DNA of 27,568 nt, from positions 1 to 27,568 of the forward strand of contig JASHYW010000237.1 in NCBI GenBank assembly GCA_030042885.1, given 5' to 3'. This DNA is from Streptosporangiaceae bacterium (GTDB taxonomy: Bacteria > Actinomycetota > Actinomycetes > Streptosporangiales > Streptosporangiaceae). The translations under genes were made by a program, and so were the position numbers. The stretch's first letter is position 1. Each line of letters begins with the position of its first letter. The notes beneath the pieces were generated by a model. It saw only the letters and a list, made by a program, of their open reading frames with translations, made no database searches and was not told the origin of the DNA. Positions 16,137 through 24,154 of the stretch are shown one piece after another.

Positions 16137-16652
16137 TCAGGCGCCGCTGTCGGCCATCTTCTGCTGGGCGTCGGCGATCGCGCCCTTCAGCGCCTGGACG
16201 TGGTGGCCCTCGGCCTGACCGACGACCTTGGTGAGGGCGCGGGTCACGGCCGGCTCGACCTTGGCGGCGGCGGAGTGCGGGTAGGCGACGATCAGGCCCG
16301 CACCGCCGAGGGGGATGGTCTGCCCGGCCTGCTCCTCCAGATTGCTGGCGGTCTTGCGGTGCAGCAGCTTGCCCGCCCCGGCGCCGATCACCGCGCCGAT
16401 CGCGGTCGCGGCCAGCAGCGGCGGCGCGAACAGCCCGACGGCGAACCCGACCGCGCCCAGGCCGGCCGCGCCCTCGCGGACCATGTGGTCGGTCTGCTCC
16501 ACCGACAAGTTGCCCTGCAGGTCCTTGCTGACCACCACCGCGCCGTGGAGGTAACCGCCGCAGGCCAGAACCGCCTCGTAGTCGTCCCGGGCGGCGTCCT
16601 TGGACATGTAGCCGCCGATCAGCACGTCGGTGGTCTCGTCATCGAACTTCAC
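16137..16652 (-). CDS. DUF1269-like protein with glycine-zipper hydrophobic core
   Basis: A 171-residue protein. The N-terminal VLIGGYMSKDAARDDYEAVL and HGAVVVSKDLQGNLSV are typical of DUF1269-type proteins. A central hydrophobic glycine-rich stretch (GLGAVGFAVGLFAPPLLAAT and GAVIGAGAGKLLHRK) may form a membrane hairpin or oligomer core. The C-terminus is helical (VEPAVTRALTKVVGQAEG). GTG 16652 is the start, with GAGGAGG eight bases upstream; the frame is open beyond it but reads as antisense of the sulfatase end. It lies 28 bases after the sulfatase and 19 bases before the DUF1254 gene, so it is almost certainly co-transcribed. Its function is unknown; a membrane-associated accessory role to the two neighbours is my inference. 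Confidence 0.87.
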   Translation of the reverse strand: MKFDDETTDVLIGGYMSKDAARDDYEAVLACGGYLHGAVVVSKDLQGNLSVEQTDHMVREGAAGLGAVGFAVGLFAPPLLAATAIGAVIGAGAGKLLHRKTASNLEEQAGQTIPLGGAGLIVAYPHSAAAKVEPAVTRALTKVVGQAEGHHVQALKGAIADAQQKMADSGA

Positions 16653-16680
16653 TAGCAAACCCTCCTCAACCCCGCGGGGC

Positions 16681-19089
16681 TCACTCAGACAGCGCGTGCG
16701 CCGCGTCCCCGTGCTGAGCAGCCTCGTGCAGCTGCTGCTCGTCCTCGGCGGCCAGGTGCGGCCGGATGTCGAAGACCACCTTCTTGATCGTGCCGGTGAA
16801 CGCGAACGGCTTGCGGTCCTCGTAGCCGCGATCGACCACGCCGCCGTTGTCGCGGCCGATGTCCATACCCGCATAGCCGGAGAAGCGGACCGGGACGGTG
16901 TAGTCCATGCGGCCCTTGCCCACTGGCCGGCCGTTGATGAACAGGGTCACATCCCCACCGGTCGCAGGTTTGGGTGCGTCGGCGGCGAACTCCATCCGGA
17001 TCGTGACCTCCCCTTCGGGCAGCGGTGCGTCGGCCTGCTGGCGGTAGATGAACACGCCCATCATCGAGTAGGTATGGGTGAGCTTGCCGTCGGCGACGAA
17101 CAGCGAGAACCCGCCCAGGTGGTCGGCCTCGGCGACGATGACGCCCTCCGCGCCGCCGGGCGGGACTACCAGATCGGCGCTGATCGCATACGAGTGGTTG
17201 TAGATCCGCGGGATCATGCCCGACAGCACGTTCTGCACATCGCCACGGAACTCGAACCTGGTCTGCTCCGGCAGGGGCGGCAGCATGCCGAAGAAGGTGG
17301 ACAGGGCCGCCAGCAGCGGCAGCACTTTGTACCGCTCGGCTTCGGCCCAGAACAGGTCCTTCAGCTCGGCGACCTTTTCTGGATGTCCGGCGGCCAGGTC
17401 GTGCGCCTGGCTGAAATCGTCGGGCAGGTAATACAGCTCGGCCGGGTCGGCGTCGGGGTCCCAGGCATCGGGCGCGTACGGCTTGAGGGCCTCGGGTGTG
17501 ATGACCCACGGGATCCGCGGGGTCCGCATCGCCAGCCACCAGCCGTCCTTGTACATCGCCCGGTTGCCGATCGTCTCGAAGTACTGCTGCGTGTGCCGCT
17601 CCGGCGCCGCCGGGTCGGTCAGCGTCCCGGCGAACGTCACGCCCTGCATCGGCTCCTGGCCGATCCCGTCCACCGACGCCGGGGCCGGGATGCCCGCGAT
17701 GTCGAGGATGGTCGGCGCGACGTCGATGACGTGCGTGAACTGCGAGCGCAGCCCGCCGGGGCCGGTGACCCGCGCCGGCCAGTGGATGACCATCGGGTTG
17801 CGGTTGCCGCCCAGGTGCGAGCCCACCTGCTTGCCCCACTGGAACGGGGTGTTCCCGGCCCACGCCCACGCCGCCCCGTAATGCGGATCCATCAGCTCGC
17901 CGCCCCAGGCGTCGATGCCGCCGTAACGCTCGGACAGCTGCAGCTGCATCTCGTCGGTGAGCGGGATGCCGTTCTGCATGGTCAGCTCGTTGAACGAGCC
18001 GGTGATGGTGCCCTCCATGCTGGCGCCGTTGTCGCCCCAGATCCAGATGATCAGGGTATTGCCGAGCTCACCGAGTTCCTCGATGGCGTCGATGACCCGG
18101 CCCACGTTGTAGTCGGCGTTCTCGGAGTAGCCCGCGTACACCTCCATCTGACGGGCGTAGAAGGACTTCAGCCGCGGGGGTACGTCATCCCAGGCGGGGA
18201 ACGCCTCGTTCCTGGGCGTCAGCTCGGCATCGGCGGGGATCACGCCGAGCGCCTTCTGCCGCGCGAAGGTCTCCTCCCGCAGCCTGTCCCATCCCTGGTC
18301 GAATGTGCCCGTGTACTTGTCGGCCCAGGCCTTGGCCACGTGGTGGGGGGCGTGGCTGCAGCCGGTGGAGAAGTAGACGAAGAACGGCTTGTGCGCGTCC
18401 TGGGCCCGGACCCCGTGCAGCCACTCGATCGTCTTGTCCGCCATCGCATCCGGGAAGTAGTACGGGTTCTCCTGGTCGTAGTACTCCGCCGCCGTCCCGG
18501 TGATCTTCTGGTTCTCCGCCAGGCACGGGTCCCACTGGCTCGCCCCGCCGCCGAGGAAACCGTAGAAATAGTCGAACCCCCAGCCGTTCGGCCAGCGGTC
18601 GAACGGCCCCGCCGGACCCTGCTGCCCGTCCGGCGTCAGATGCCACTTACCGAAAGCCGCCGTGCTGTACCCGTTGTCCCGCAGGACCCGCGGCAGCGGC
18701 GCGCAATCCCGCGGAAGGGTGGCCGAGTACCCGGGAAACCCGCCCGCGAACTCACCCACCGAGCCGAAGCCCACCGCGTGGCTGTTACGACCCGTCAGCA
18801 GCGCCGCCCGCGTCGGCGAACACAACGCCGTGACATGGAACCGGTTGTACTTCAGCCCGCCCTCGGCCATCCGCGTGTAATTCGGCGTCGCGATCGGCCC
18901 GCCGAAGGTGGACGGATTCCCGAAACCAGCGTCGTCGATCAGCACCAGCAGAACATTCGGCGCTCCTGCAGGCGGCTCAGGATGCCCGATCAGGTTCCAG
19001 TCCGGCCCCGACCCCGCCAGCGTCCGGTTGGCCACCCCCCCAAACGGCGGCCTGCGGACCGGCAGCCTCGTCCGGTCAGGCTCACTCAT
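16681..19089 (-). CDS. Arylsulfatase, type I formylglycine-dependent
   Basis: An 802-residue sulfatase that hydrolyses sulfate esters. Cys90 in ALCSPTRAALLTGRNSH is the C-x-P-x-R signature residue that is converted to formylglycine. Metal ligands are visible as Asp52-Asp53 in LVLIDDAGFGNPSTFGG and in IIWIWGDNGASMEGT. Other family blocks are GKWHLTPDG and FVYFSTGCSHAPHH. The C-terminal 200 residues include a beta-sandwich (GDVTLFINGRPVGKGRMDYT). No signal peptide is present, so it is probably cytoplasmic, like the long actinobacterial arylsulfatases. ATG 19089 has GGGAGG a few bases upstream. It heads an operon with a DUF1269-like and a DUF1254 gene. A palindrome about 95 bases upstream may be an operator. 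No formylglycine-generating enzyme is in the window. Confidence 0.96.
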   Translation of the reverse strand: MSEPDRTRLPVRRPPFGGVANRTLAGSGPDWNLIGHPEPPAGAPNVLLVLIDDAGFGNPSTFGGPIATPNYTRMAEGGLKYNRFHVTALCSPTRAALLTGRNSHAVGFGSVGEFAGGFPGYSATLPRDCAPLPRVLRDNGYSTAAFGKWHLTPDGQQGPAGPFDRWPNGWGFDYFYGFLGGGASQWDPCLAENQKITGTAAEYYDQENPYYFPDAMADKTIEWLHGVRAQDAHKPFFVYFSTGCSHAPHHVAKAWADKYTGTFDQGWDRLREETFARQKALGVIPADAELTPRNEAFPAWDDVPPRLKSFYARQMEVYAGYSENADYNVGRVIDAIEELGELGNTLIIWIWGDNGASMEGTITGSFNELTMQNGIPLTDEMQLQLSERYGGIDAWGGELMDPHYGAAWAWAGNTPFQWGKQVGSHLGGNRNPMVIHWPARVTGPGGLRSQFTHVIDVAPTILDIAGIPAPASVDGIGQEPMQGVTFAGTLTDPAAPERHTQQYFETIGNRAMYKDGWWLAMRTPRIPWVITPEALKPYAPDAWDPDADPAELYYLPDDFSQAHDLAAGHPEKVAELKDLFWAEAERYKVLPLLAALSTFFGMLPPLPEQTRFEFRGDVQNVLSGMIPRIYNHSYAISADLVVPPGGAEGVIVAEADHLGGFSLFVADGKLTHTYSMMGVFIYRQQADAPLPEGEVTIRMEFAADAPKPATGGDVTLFINGRPVGKGRMDYTVPVRFSGYAGMDIGRDNGGVVDRGYEDRKPFAFTGTIKKVVFDIRPHLAAEDEQQLHEAAQHGDAAHALSE

Positions 19090-19182
19090 CCCTGTCCCAC
19101 CTCCCGGTCACCACCCGCCGGCGCGCCTGGGGATAGCCCGCGAATACGTCACCCTGAGCGGCCAGAAGCCTGATGACGACCA

Positions 19183-19198
19183 TGTCGTGACTACGACA
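19183..19198. promoter_or_regulatory. Operator-like palindrome upstream of the sulfatase operon
   Basis: TGTCGT-GACT-ACGACA is a perfect 6-bp inverted repeat with a 4-base spacer, 94 bases upstream of the sulfatase start. Size and symmetry fit a TetR- or MarR-type dimer, or another dimeric regulator. No regulator gene lies next to it. Confidence 0.45.
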
Positions 19199-19317
19199 AG
19201 GATCCACCCGGATGCGCGCAGCCGTCATCACCCGCCCCGGACGATCCCAGGTCGGCCGGCGGCAACGATGCCAAACAGCACGCAACGCCCGCAACCATGC
19301 TCCAGCGTCTCGTCACG

Positions 19318-19500
19318 CTCTTTGTATCTCCCGCAGCCGACCGGGCCGACCGGCCAACAGGAAGCAGCGGACCTGCTCGCCCTGGGCGCCACCCGTGTCC
19401 GGGGTGAACGCGTTACGGGCTTCCGGGTCTTCACCGACCCCGTCGGCCATCCGTTCTGCATCGTCTTCGGCCGCCCGGTGCCGGCTGACCTGGGCGTCCG
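19318..19500 (+). pseudogene. VOC/glyoxalase-like protein, C-terminal remnant
   Basis: The plus strand reads AADLLALGATRVRGERVTG followed by FRVFTDPVGHPFCIVFGRP. LALGATRV..... FRVF.DP.G..FCIV is the usual last third of a VOC-family protein. The first two thirds are missing, and the frame runs on into unrelated sequence. It is on the same strand as the intact VOC gene at 19563, but the two sequences are not similar enough to suggest a recent duplication. Confidence 0.6.
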
Positions 19501-19550
19501 GATCTGCGGCTGCGAGGGCGCCCAGGCCCAGCGTCCGGCTCGGGTCGGCC

Positions 19551-19556
19551 TATGCT
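19551..19556 (+). promoter_or_regulatory. Leaderless -10 box of the VOC gene
   Basis: TATGCT fits the actinobacterial TANNNT -10 motif and ends six bases before GTG 19563, where transcription would start at or next to the start codon. There is no ribosome binding site and no clear -35. Confidence 0.55.
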
Positions 19557-19562
19557 GGCGCG

Positions 19563-19964
19563 GTGCATCTCGGCCTTGTCGCGGTCGTGGTCAGCGAGTA
19601 TGACCCGGCGATCAGATTCTTCGTGGACGCACTGGGCTTCGAGCTGGTGGAGGACTCGCCGTCGCTGACGAATGACGGGCGTGCGAAGCGGCGGGTGGTG
19701 GTCCGGCCGCCGGGTGCCGTCACTGGGCTGCTGCTCGCCCGGGCTGACGGGGAAGATCAAGCCGCGGCCGTCGGGAGGCAGGCCGCAGGCCGGGTGGGTT
19801 TCTTTCTCCACGTTGATGATTTCGATGCTGCCTTGACGCGGATGGCATCGGCGGGCGTCGAGTTTTTGAGGGCGCCGCGCGCTGAACTCTATGGTCGCGT
19901 CGCGGTGTTCCTTGATATCGCTGGCAACAAATGGGACCTGGTCGGTCCCGCCTCGCAAGGCTGA
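19563..19964 (+). CDS. VOC (glyoxalase/bleomycin-resistance-like) family protein
   Basis: A 133-residue protein made of two beta-alpha-beta-beta-beta modules. The N-terminal module is VAVVVSEYDPAIRFFVDALG, FELVEDSPSL, KRRVVVRPPG and GLLLARA. The second is GRVGFFLHVDDFDAALTRM, GVEFLRAPRAELYGRVAVF and DIAGNKWDLVGP. Members bind metals and act as lyases, dioxygenases or drug-binding proteins; this one cannot be assigned further. GTG 19563 is chosen because the module begins there and a TATGCT box stands six bases upstream, implying a leaderless mRNA. The longer upstream frame belongs to unrelated sequence. It converges with the Rieske gene, with a hairpin between them. Confidence 0.87.
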   Translation: MHLGLVAVVVSEYDPAIRFFVDALGFELVEDSPSLTNDGRAKRRVVVRPPGAVTGLLLARADGEDQAAAVGRQAAGRVGFFLHVDDFDAALTRMASAGVEFLRAPRAELYGRVAVFLDIAGNKWDLVGPASQG

Positions 19965-20319
19965 CGGGCCGCGGGCGCAGCAGGAAAGGCCGTCCACGCG
20001 CGGTGATGAACGTCCTTGATGCGCCTCCGCCGAAGGGCGAAGCGTCGCCAAGAGGGTGCGGCCTTGGCGAGCGTGCACCCTTGCCCTGTCACGGCCACCG
20101 ATGACGTCCCGGACCCTCGCGGCGCCGACCCACTTCCAACCTGCGCGTAACGACGATCGCGGAGGGTAGTCGAATCGGAGATGGAACCCGCGCGCAAACC
20201 CGCCTGCGTGCTGAACGGTGACGGCTGCAGGCGCGTCCAGCCGCGCCGGGAATGGTGATTCTGGGCGGCCGGCTGGATTCCGCCCTTCGCAGACTCGCGC
20301 TGATGAGGACACCTCTAAT
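19965..20319. other. Convergent intergenic region
   Basis: This lies between the 3' ends of the VOC and Rieske genes. Apart from the hairpin at 20045-20070 I see no feature and no supported reading frame. Confidence 0.5.
20045..20070. terminator. Hairpin between convergent genes
   Basis: TCGCCAAG (20045-20052) and CTTGGCGA (20063-20070) form a perfect 8-bp stem with a 10-base loop. It lies about 80 bases after the VOC stop and could act in both directions. No T tract follows. Confidence 0.45.
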
Positions 20320-22077
20320 CTAACCCTCGGTGTCGCCTTTGGCGCGGCCCTGGATGAAGTCGATCGCCTCGAGGGTTGCCTGGTAGACAAAGCGCTCGCG
20401 TTTGGGTGCGGCCAGGAACCTGGCCGCCGCTGCGAGTGGCTCCCGCCCGGCCGTGCCGGCGCGGGACTCGGCGATCGCGGCGGTGGTGGTCTTTACCGCG
20501 TGCGCGACCATGATCGACGCGGTCGAGTTGTCCTCGGCGGCGGCCTGGGTGAGCGCGGTCTCCAGCGGCGCGGCGGGGCCGTCGTAGCCCTTGACCAGCG
20601 CCACCGCCTGGTCCGGATCGCGCTTCCTGATCGCCGCCAGCACCGCGTCCGGCTTAGACCCCGGGTACGGCGCCACCGGAGCCGGTTCTGGCTTGGCGTC
20701 GAACTTCGATGTCCACTGGACGAACCAGGCCGCGTGCAAGACCCCGCGCAGCACCTGGGGACCCGGGTCGGCCGACCACGCCCAGCGCAGCGCGTTGGTG
20801 TAGGTCAGGGTGTGCGTGACGTCCAGCCAGCCGGCGTCTTTGGAGTCGTCTGTGTCCGAGGCGATGTCGAACCGGCCCAGCCGGGCCGCCGCCACCGACG
20901 CGATCGCATCGATGATGTGCGGCACCGGCACGCCACCACGAACCGCGGCAGTGACCGCAGCGACCGCATCCTCCGGCATCCCGTCCAGCAGTATCCGCCG
21001 CAGGCCGGGAATATCCGGATCTGGAGCGGCCGGGACGGGGACGTGACCTGGGACGGCGGCGCCGCGGTTCTGGGCAGCGCGGGCGCGGACGTCCGGGTCG
21101 TCTGCCGCCCGCCAGGCCCGCAGGAAGCGGCGCATGTACGGAAGCCGGTCGTACCGGGTGGACCAGGTGATCGCAGGCACCAGTGGCGCCAGCACCGTGT
21201 CCGCCTGCGACCAGCCGATCCGGTCGAGCAGGCCGAACGCCTTCTGGCAGTAGATCATCGGGTGCCCGTACCCGAGGAAGTGGTCAGTGATCGCGCAAAG
21301 GAACGCGTGCCGGATCTGCCCCGGCGACGCGCCGGCCGCCAGCAGTCCGCGCAGCAGCGCCTCGGCGTCCTCGCCTTGCTCGGCGTCGACCAGAGGGGGA
21401 AACGCGGCCAGGCCGTCAGCCACCGAGCCGTATGCGCCGACGACATCCACCGGGTCCGGCCGGGGCCGCGGCGGCCGGCGCACCTCGGTGCGGCTCACCG
21501 TGGACAGGCCCTGGATGACCGGCAGCGCGCTCAGCGGCCCCTGGAAGGCGGCCGCCATCGTCAGGCAATCCGCGAGCGTGGCCAGGGAATGGTTCCAGCC
21601 GTACTCGGCGCGGGTGGCGCCATACCTCACGCCCGCGCGCACCACCTCGGTCAGCGGTGTCCCGATCGCGCGCAGGCGCATCGTGTCTCTGGCGAGGCGG
21701 CCGGTATCCACCTCACCCATGGCGTCGAGCAGGCTCGCGAACAACTCCGGTGCGATCTGCTCCGGCGCCGGATCGGTGACGTCCACATACACCCACCCGT
21801 CACGCACCGACACCGGATACGTCCGGATGTTCTCCCCGCCGAACACGCACTTGCCGTCGGTCAGCCGGAACTTCCAGTTGTGCCACGCACAGGTCAGCAC
21901 GTCCCCGCGGATGTCGCCGTCCTTCAGCGCGTACCCCTGGTGCGGGCACCGGTTGTCCGCCGCGTACACACCCGCGGCGGTACGGAACAACGCGATCCGC
22001 TTGCCGCCATGACGCCAGAGCTTGCCCTGCCCGTCCGGGATATCCGCGATGGCTACGGCGCGCACCAAGTTCGTCAT
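20320..22077 (-). CDS. Rieske 2Fe-2S protein with large helical C-terminal domain (questin-oxidase-like?)
   Basis: A 585-residue protein. Residues 1-105 form a Rieske domain: Cys44-Pro-His46 and Cys63-Ala-Trp-His66, spaced C-x-H-x16-C-x2-H, in NRCPHQGYALKDGD and VLTCAWHNWKF. The remaining 480 residues are helical and carry His-rich segments: EYGWNHSLATLADCL, CAITDHFLGYGHPMIYCQKA and WLDVTHTLTYTNALRWAW. The pattern of NH, H-P and TH..T..ALR motifs recalls questin-oxidase-like (DUF4243) proteins, but this is my tentative reading. It could be a single-chain oxygenase in which the Rieske cluster feeds an oxidative domain. ATG 22077 is chosen over an upstream ATG at 22113 because the Rieske strand begins there and TACCGT lies six bases before it. 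The protein is probably cytoplasmic. Confidence 0.88.
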   Translation of the reverse strand: MTNLVRAVAIADIPDGQGKLWRHGGKRIALFRTAAGVYAADNRCPHQGYALKDGDIRGDVLTCAWHNWKFRLTDGKCVFGGENIRTYPVSVRDGWVYVDVTDPAPEQIAPELFASLLDAMGEVDTGRLARDTMRLRAIGTPLTEVVRAGVRYGATRAEYGWNHSLATLADCLTMAAAFQGPLSALPVIQGLSTVSRTEVRRPPRPRPDPVDVVGAYGSVADGLAAFPPLVDAEQGEDAEALLRGLLAAGASPGQIRHAFLCAITDHFLGYGHPMIYCQKAFGLLDRIGWSQADTVLAPLVPAITWSTRYDRLPYMRRFLRAWRAADDPDVRARAAQNRGAAVPGHVPVPAAPDPDIPGLRRILLDGMPEDAVAAVTAAVRGGVPVPHIIDAIASVAAARLGRFDIASDTDDSKDAGWLDVTHTLTYTNALRWAWSADPGPQVLRGVLHAAWFVQWTSKFDAKPEPAPVAPYPGSKPDAVLAAIRKRDPDQAVALVKGYDGPAAPLETALTQAAAEDNSTASIMVAHAVKTTTAAIAESRAGTAGREPLAAAARFLAAPKRERFVYQATLEAIDFIQGRAKGDTEG

Positions 22078-22083
22078 GCCAGG

Positions 22084-22089
22084 ACGGTA
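22084..22089 (-). promoter_or_regulatory. Leaderless -10 box of the Rieske gene
   Basis: On the minus strand TACCGT (TANNNT) is followed by exactly six bases and then ATG 22077. The absence of a ribosome binding site agrees with a leaderless transcript and decides the start codon. Confidence 0.5.
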
Positions 22090-22113
22090 ACGCCCCGTGC
22101 CCCGCTTGCACAT

Positions 22114-22536
22114 CGGCCGTTCGTCCTAGGACCAGGCCGGGGCTGTGCCCGGACAAGTTGATATGACGTTAAGCGCCTTACTCGTGCCACGGCCCAGATG
22201 CCGCATGGCGGACGATACAAAACAAAGCGAAAAGCCTTGGCGATCACATTCCGTAACCGGTGCTGTTTACTCGCCGCGCGCAAAGCCGCCGTTCTGGTCG
22301 CAATCAAGGCACTCGGTATCCGCCAGCTGAGGCACGCAGAAGAGGTCGATCTGGTGCGCCATGATCAGGGCGAACCGCGCCCCCGAGCGACCGTAGCCGC
22401 GATGAGGTGTGTCACGACCGCGATCGCAGAATGCATCGACCTCCAAAGCGCGGACGGACCTGCTGATGCGTTGCATACCGTGACCGGTCAGTGCCGAGCC
22501 ACTGCCCATCGGCTACCGAGGTCGGCCGAGGTCAAC
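22114..22536. other. Intergenic stretch with unassigned protein-like fragment
   Basis: The minus strand from about 22270 to 22420 reads GARFALIMAHQIDLFCVPQL, then CLDCDQNGGFARGE. It includes a C-x2-C pair but no credible start, so I treat it as a remnant of unknown origin. The part next to the Rieske gene contains its upstream region. Confidence 0.35.
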
Positions 22537-22923
22537 CTACAGGTGACCTATCGCGGCAGCTGCCGCCGTCCCGATGGCAATGAGTGCAGAGACCGTCGCA
22601 AGGCAGTCCTTGGCCGACCCGAACAAGCTCCTGACCAGCTCTCTCCACCGGGCAGGCACGAAGGCCTGCTTCAATCTCTGCCACTTGTGCTGGCGTATCC
22701 AGCAACCGAGCAGCAAGCCGCGGGAGTTATTGCGGCAGGCCAGCCCTTCGCGTGTCGGCGTCATGCATACCACTGGTGCCAGCAGGAGGAGGTAGAAGAA
22801 GGCTAGCCCGGCGAGCACCAACACGGCTAAGAACTCCAGGTGTTCTATTACTCCGACCACCGCAGCGATCAAGGCAAGGTGGCCCCAGTAGCGCACGAAC
22901 ATCTTGCTGGCCCACTTCCCCAC
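22537..22923 (-). CDS. Small conserved membrane protein of unknown function
   Basis: A 128-residue protein. Two adjacent hydrophobic helices occupy about residues 14-55 (GHLALIAAVVGVIEHLEFLA and LVLAGLAFFYLLLLAPVVC). A polar middle part follows with conserved-looking CRNNSRGLLLGCWIRQHKWQ and FVPARWRELVRSLFG, and the C-terminus ends in a weakly hydrophobic stretch (TVSALIAIGTAAAAAIGHL). This matches a type of hypothetical protein I associate with actinomycetes; no function is known. GTG 22923 is chosen because the protein begins there with MGKWASKMF and a TACGTT box stands six bases upstream, again a leaderless layout. The gene stands alone, between degenerate sequence and the DUF1990 pseudogene. 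Confidence 0.78.
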   Translation of the reverse strand: MGKWASKMFVRYWGHLALIAAVVGVIEHLEFLAVLVLAGLAFFYLLLLAPVVCMTPTREGLACRNNSRGLLLGCWIRQHKWQRLKQAFVPARWRELVRSLFGSAKDCLATVSALIAIGTAAAAAIGHL

Positions 22924-22929
22924 GGCCAG

Positions 22930-22935
22930 AACGTA
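22930..22935 (-). promoter_or_regulatory. Leaderless -10 box of the small membrane protein gene
   Basis: TACGTT on the minus strand fits TANNNT and lies six bases before GTG 22923. The geometry is identical to those at 19551 and 22084. Confidence 0.5.
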
Positions 22936-23209
22936 ACCCCGCTCGCCGCACCGTTCCAGACGTATTTACCTGGCCATTCAGTCACTGACGTCAGCCACAG
23001 CCCGATGGCCACCCAACACCGGAGCAGCGCCTGCAGGCTTGGCGACTGTGCGGGCGGCGCTCAGAACGGCAACGCGCACGTTCAGCACATCTCATCAATC
23101 GGCGCGGTGATGCTGGGACGGGCTGCATGAGTATAGATGTCGGCCTGGCACAAGCGACGGTGCTCATGCCGCGGACAGCGCTGGTGTTTCGGTCCGGGAT
23201 GATGGGCCC
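22936..23209. other. Divergent intergenic region
   Basis: Short region between the diverging membrane protein gene and DUF1990 pseudogene. No gene is seen. GATGAT at 23198-23203, six bases before ATG 23210, may be a weak leaderless -10 element for the DUF1990 gene. Confidence 0.4.
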
Positions 23210-23745
23210 ATGCCGCCGGTCGTTCTCATGCCTGCCGCCTTGGCGAACCGCCTGCGCGAAGCGGACCTGACTTATCCCGAGGCAGGGGCAACCACCGGGT
23301 TGCTCCCGCCCGGTTACCATCACCTGCGCCGCACCGTGACGATCGGCCACGGCACCCAGGCGTTCACCACCGCCGCGGACACCCTGGCCGGCTGGCAGGT
23401 GCACGCCCGGGCGGGTCTGCACGTCTCAGCGTCTGCAGCCACGGCCGAGCTGGGCAGCGTGCTGCACCTGAGCCTGGGCCTCGGCGCGATCCGGATCGGC
23501 GCACCCTGCCGGGTCGTCTACGTGGTCGACGAGCCGGACGCGGCTTCGCCTACGGGACGCTGCCCGGCCATCCCGAACGCGGCGAGGAAGCCTTCATCAT
23601 CAGCCGCCGCCAGGACGCGGCAGTGACCTTCACGATCATCGCCTTCTCCAGGCCGGCATCACCGCTGGCCACAGCCGCAGGACCGTTCGGCCGGGCCATT
23701 CAGCGCCGCATCACCAGCCGCTACCTGCGGGCGATTCCCCGCTGA
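23210..23745 (+). pseudogene. DUF1990 family protein, broken by a one-base deletion
   Basis: From ATG 23210 the frame reads LREADLTYPEAGATTG, LLPPGYHHLRRTVTIGHG, AGWQVHARAGLHVSAS and PCRVVYVVDEPD, the standard order in DUF1990 proteins. Near 23537-23540 one base is missing. The continuation is in another frame: RGFAYGTLPGHPERGEEAFI, VTFTIIAFSRPASPLA and GPFGRAIQRRITSRYLRAIP, ending at TGA 23743-23745. With the base restored, the product would be about 178 residues, the normal family length. Everything else is well preserved, so the break is recent or a sequencing error. DUF1990 proteins have no assigned function. The arrangement suggests a single-gene unit. Confidence 0.82.
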
Positions 23746-24154
23746 CCACCGTCCAGCGGTCCCGGCAGCGCAAGCATGCGCCCATGCCGGGCAGCGCGCC
23801 ACGCCGAGCCTCACGCAGCCGCCTGGCGGCCGTATGCCGCGCCTGCCAGAACTCGCCCGGGGGCGACAGGCCGTGACCTTCTGCAACCGGTCCTGGATGG
23901 TCCGGTCTGCCGGTCGATCTCGGATTACATCGACCTGAGCATCACGCTGACTGAGACGGCAGAAAAGTCAGAGAGTGCCCACCGAGCCGCCGATCTGCGC
24001 GGCCGCCTGGGTGTGACGGCGCCGTCCGCGATGCTCGCAGATCTGGGCGATCTGCGCGCCCCTCACGGCCGCCGACTCCGGTTCATGCCGACAATCGGAG
24101 GCCTGCGAGGTCCGGTTACCGGCGCTTCAGCGGGGAAGGTGAGACCATTACACG
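23746..24154. other. Intergenic stretch
   Basis: No intact gene. A plus-strand piece around 23900-23995 (SISDYIDLSITLTETAEKSE) looks like a helical protein fragment, without start or family. The last bases contain GGGGAAGGTGAG, a possible but distant ribosome binding site for the VOC gene at 24155. Confidence 0.35.

Noticed and set aside
14513..16234. Open frame of 573 codons on the plus strand
   Set aside because: It is antisense to the DUF1254/DUF1214 gene and has no domain of its own.
16630..19173. Long open frame of 847 codons on the plus strand
   Set aside because: It is antisense to the sulfatase, whose motifs (CSPTR, GKWHL) are unmistakable. The plus-strand translation is rich in Arg, Pro and Val without any domain, as expected for a GC-rich shadow frame.
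20218..22161. Open frame of 647 codons on the plus strand
   Set aside because: It is antisense to the Rieske protein gene and shows no recognisable motif.
22320..22480. Possible ISAs1-type transposase remnant (PADALHTV on plus, a RGYGR-like piece on minus)
   Set aside because: The short matches lie on opposite strands and cannot belong to one gene; chance similarity is more likely.
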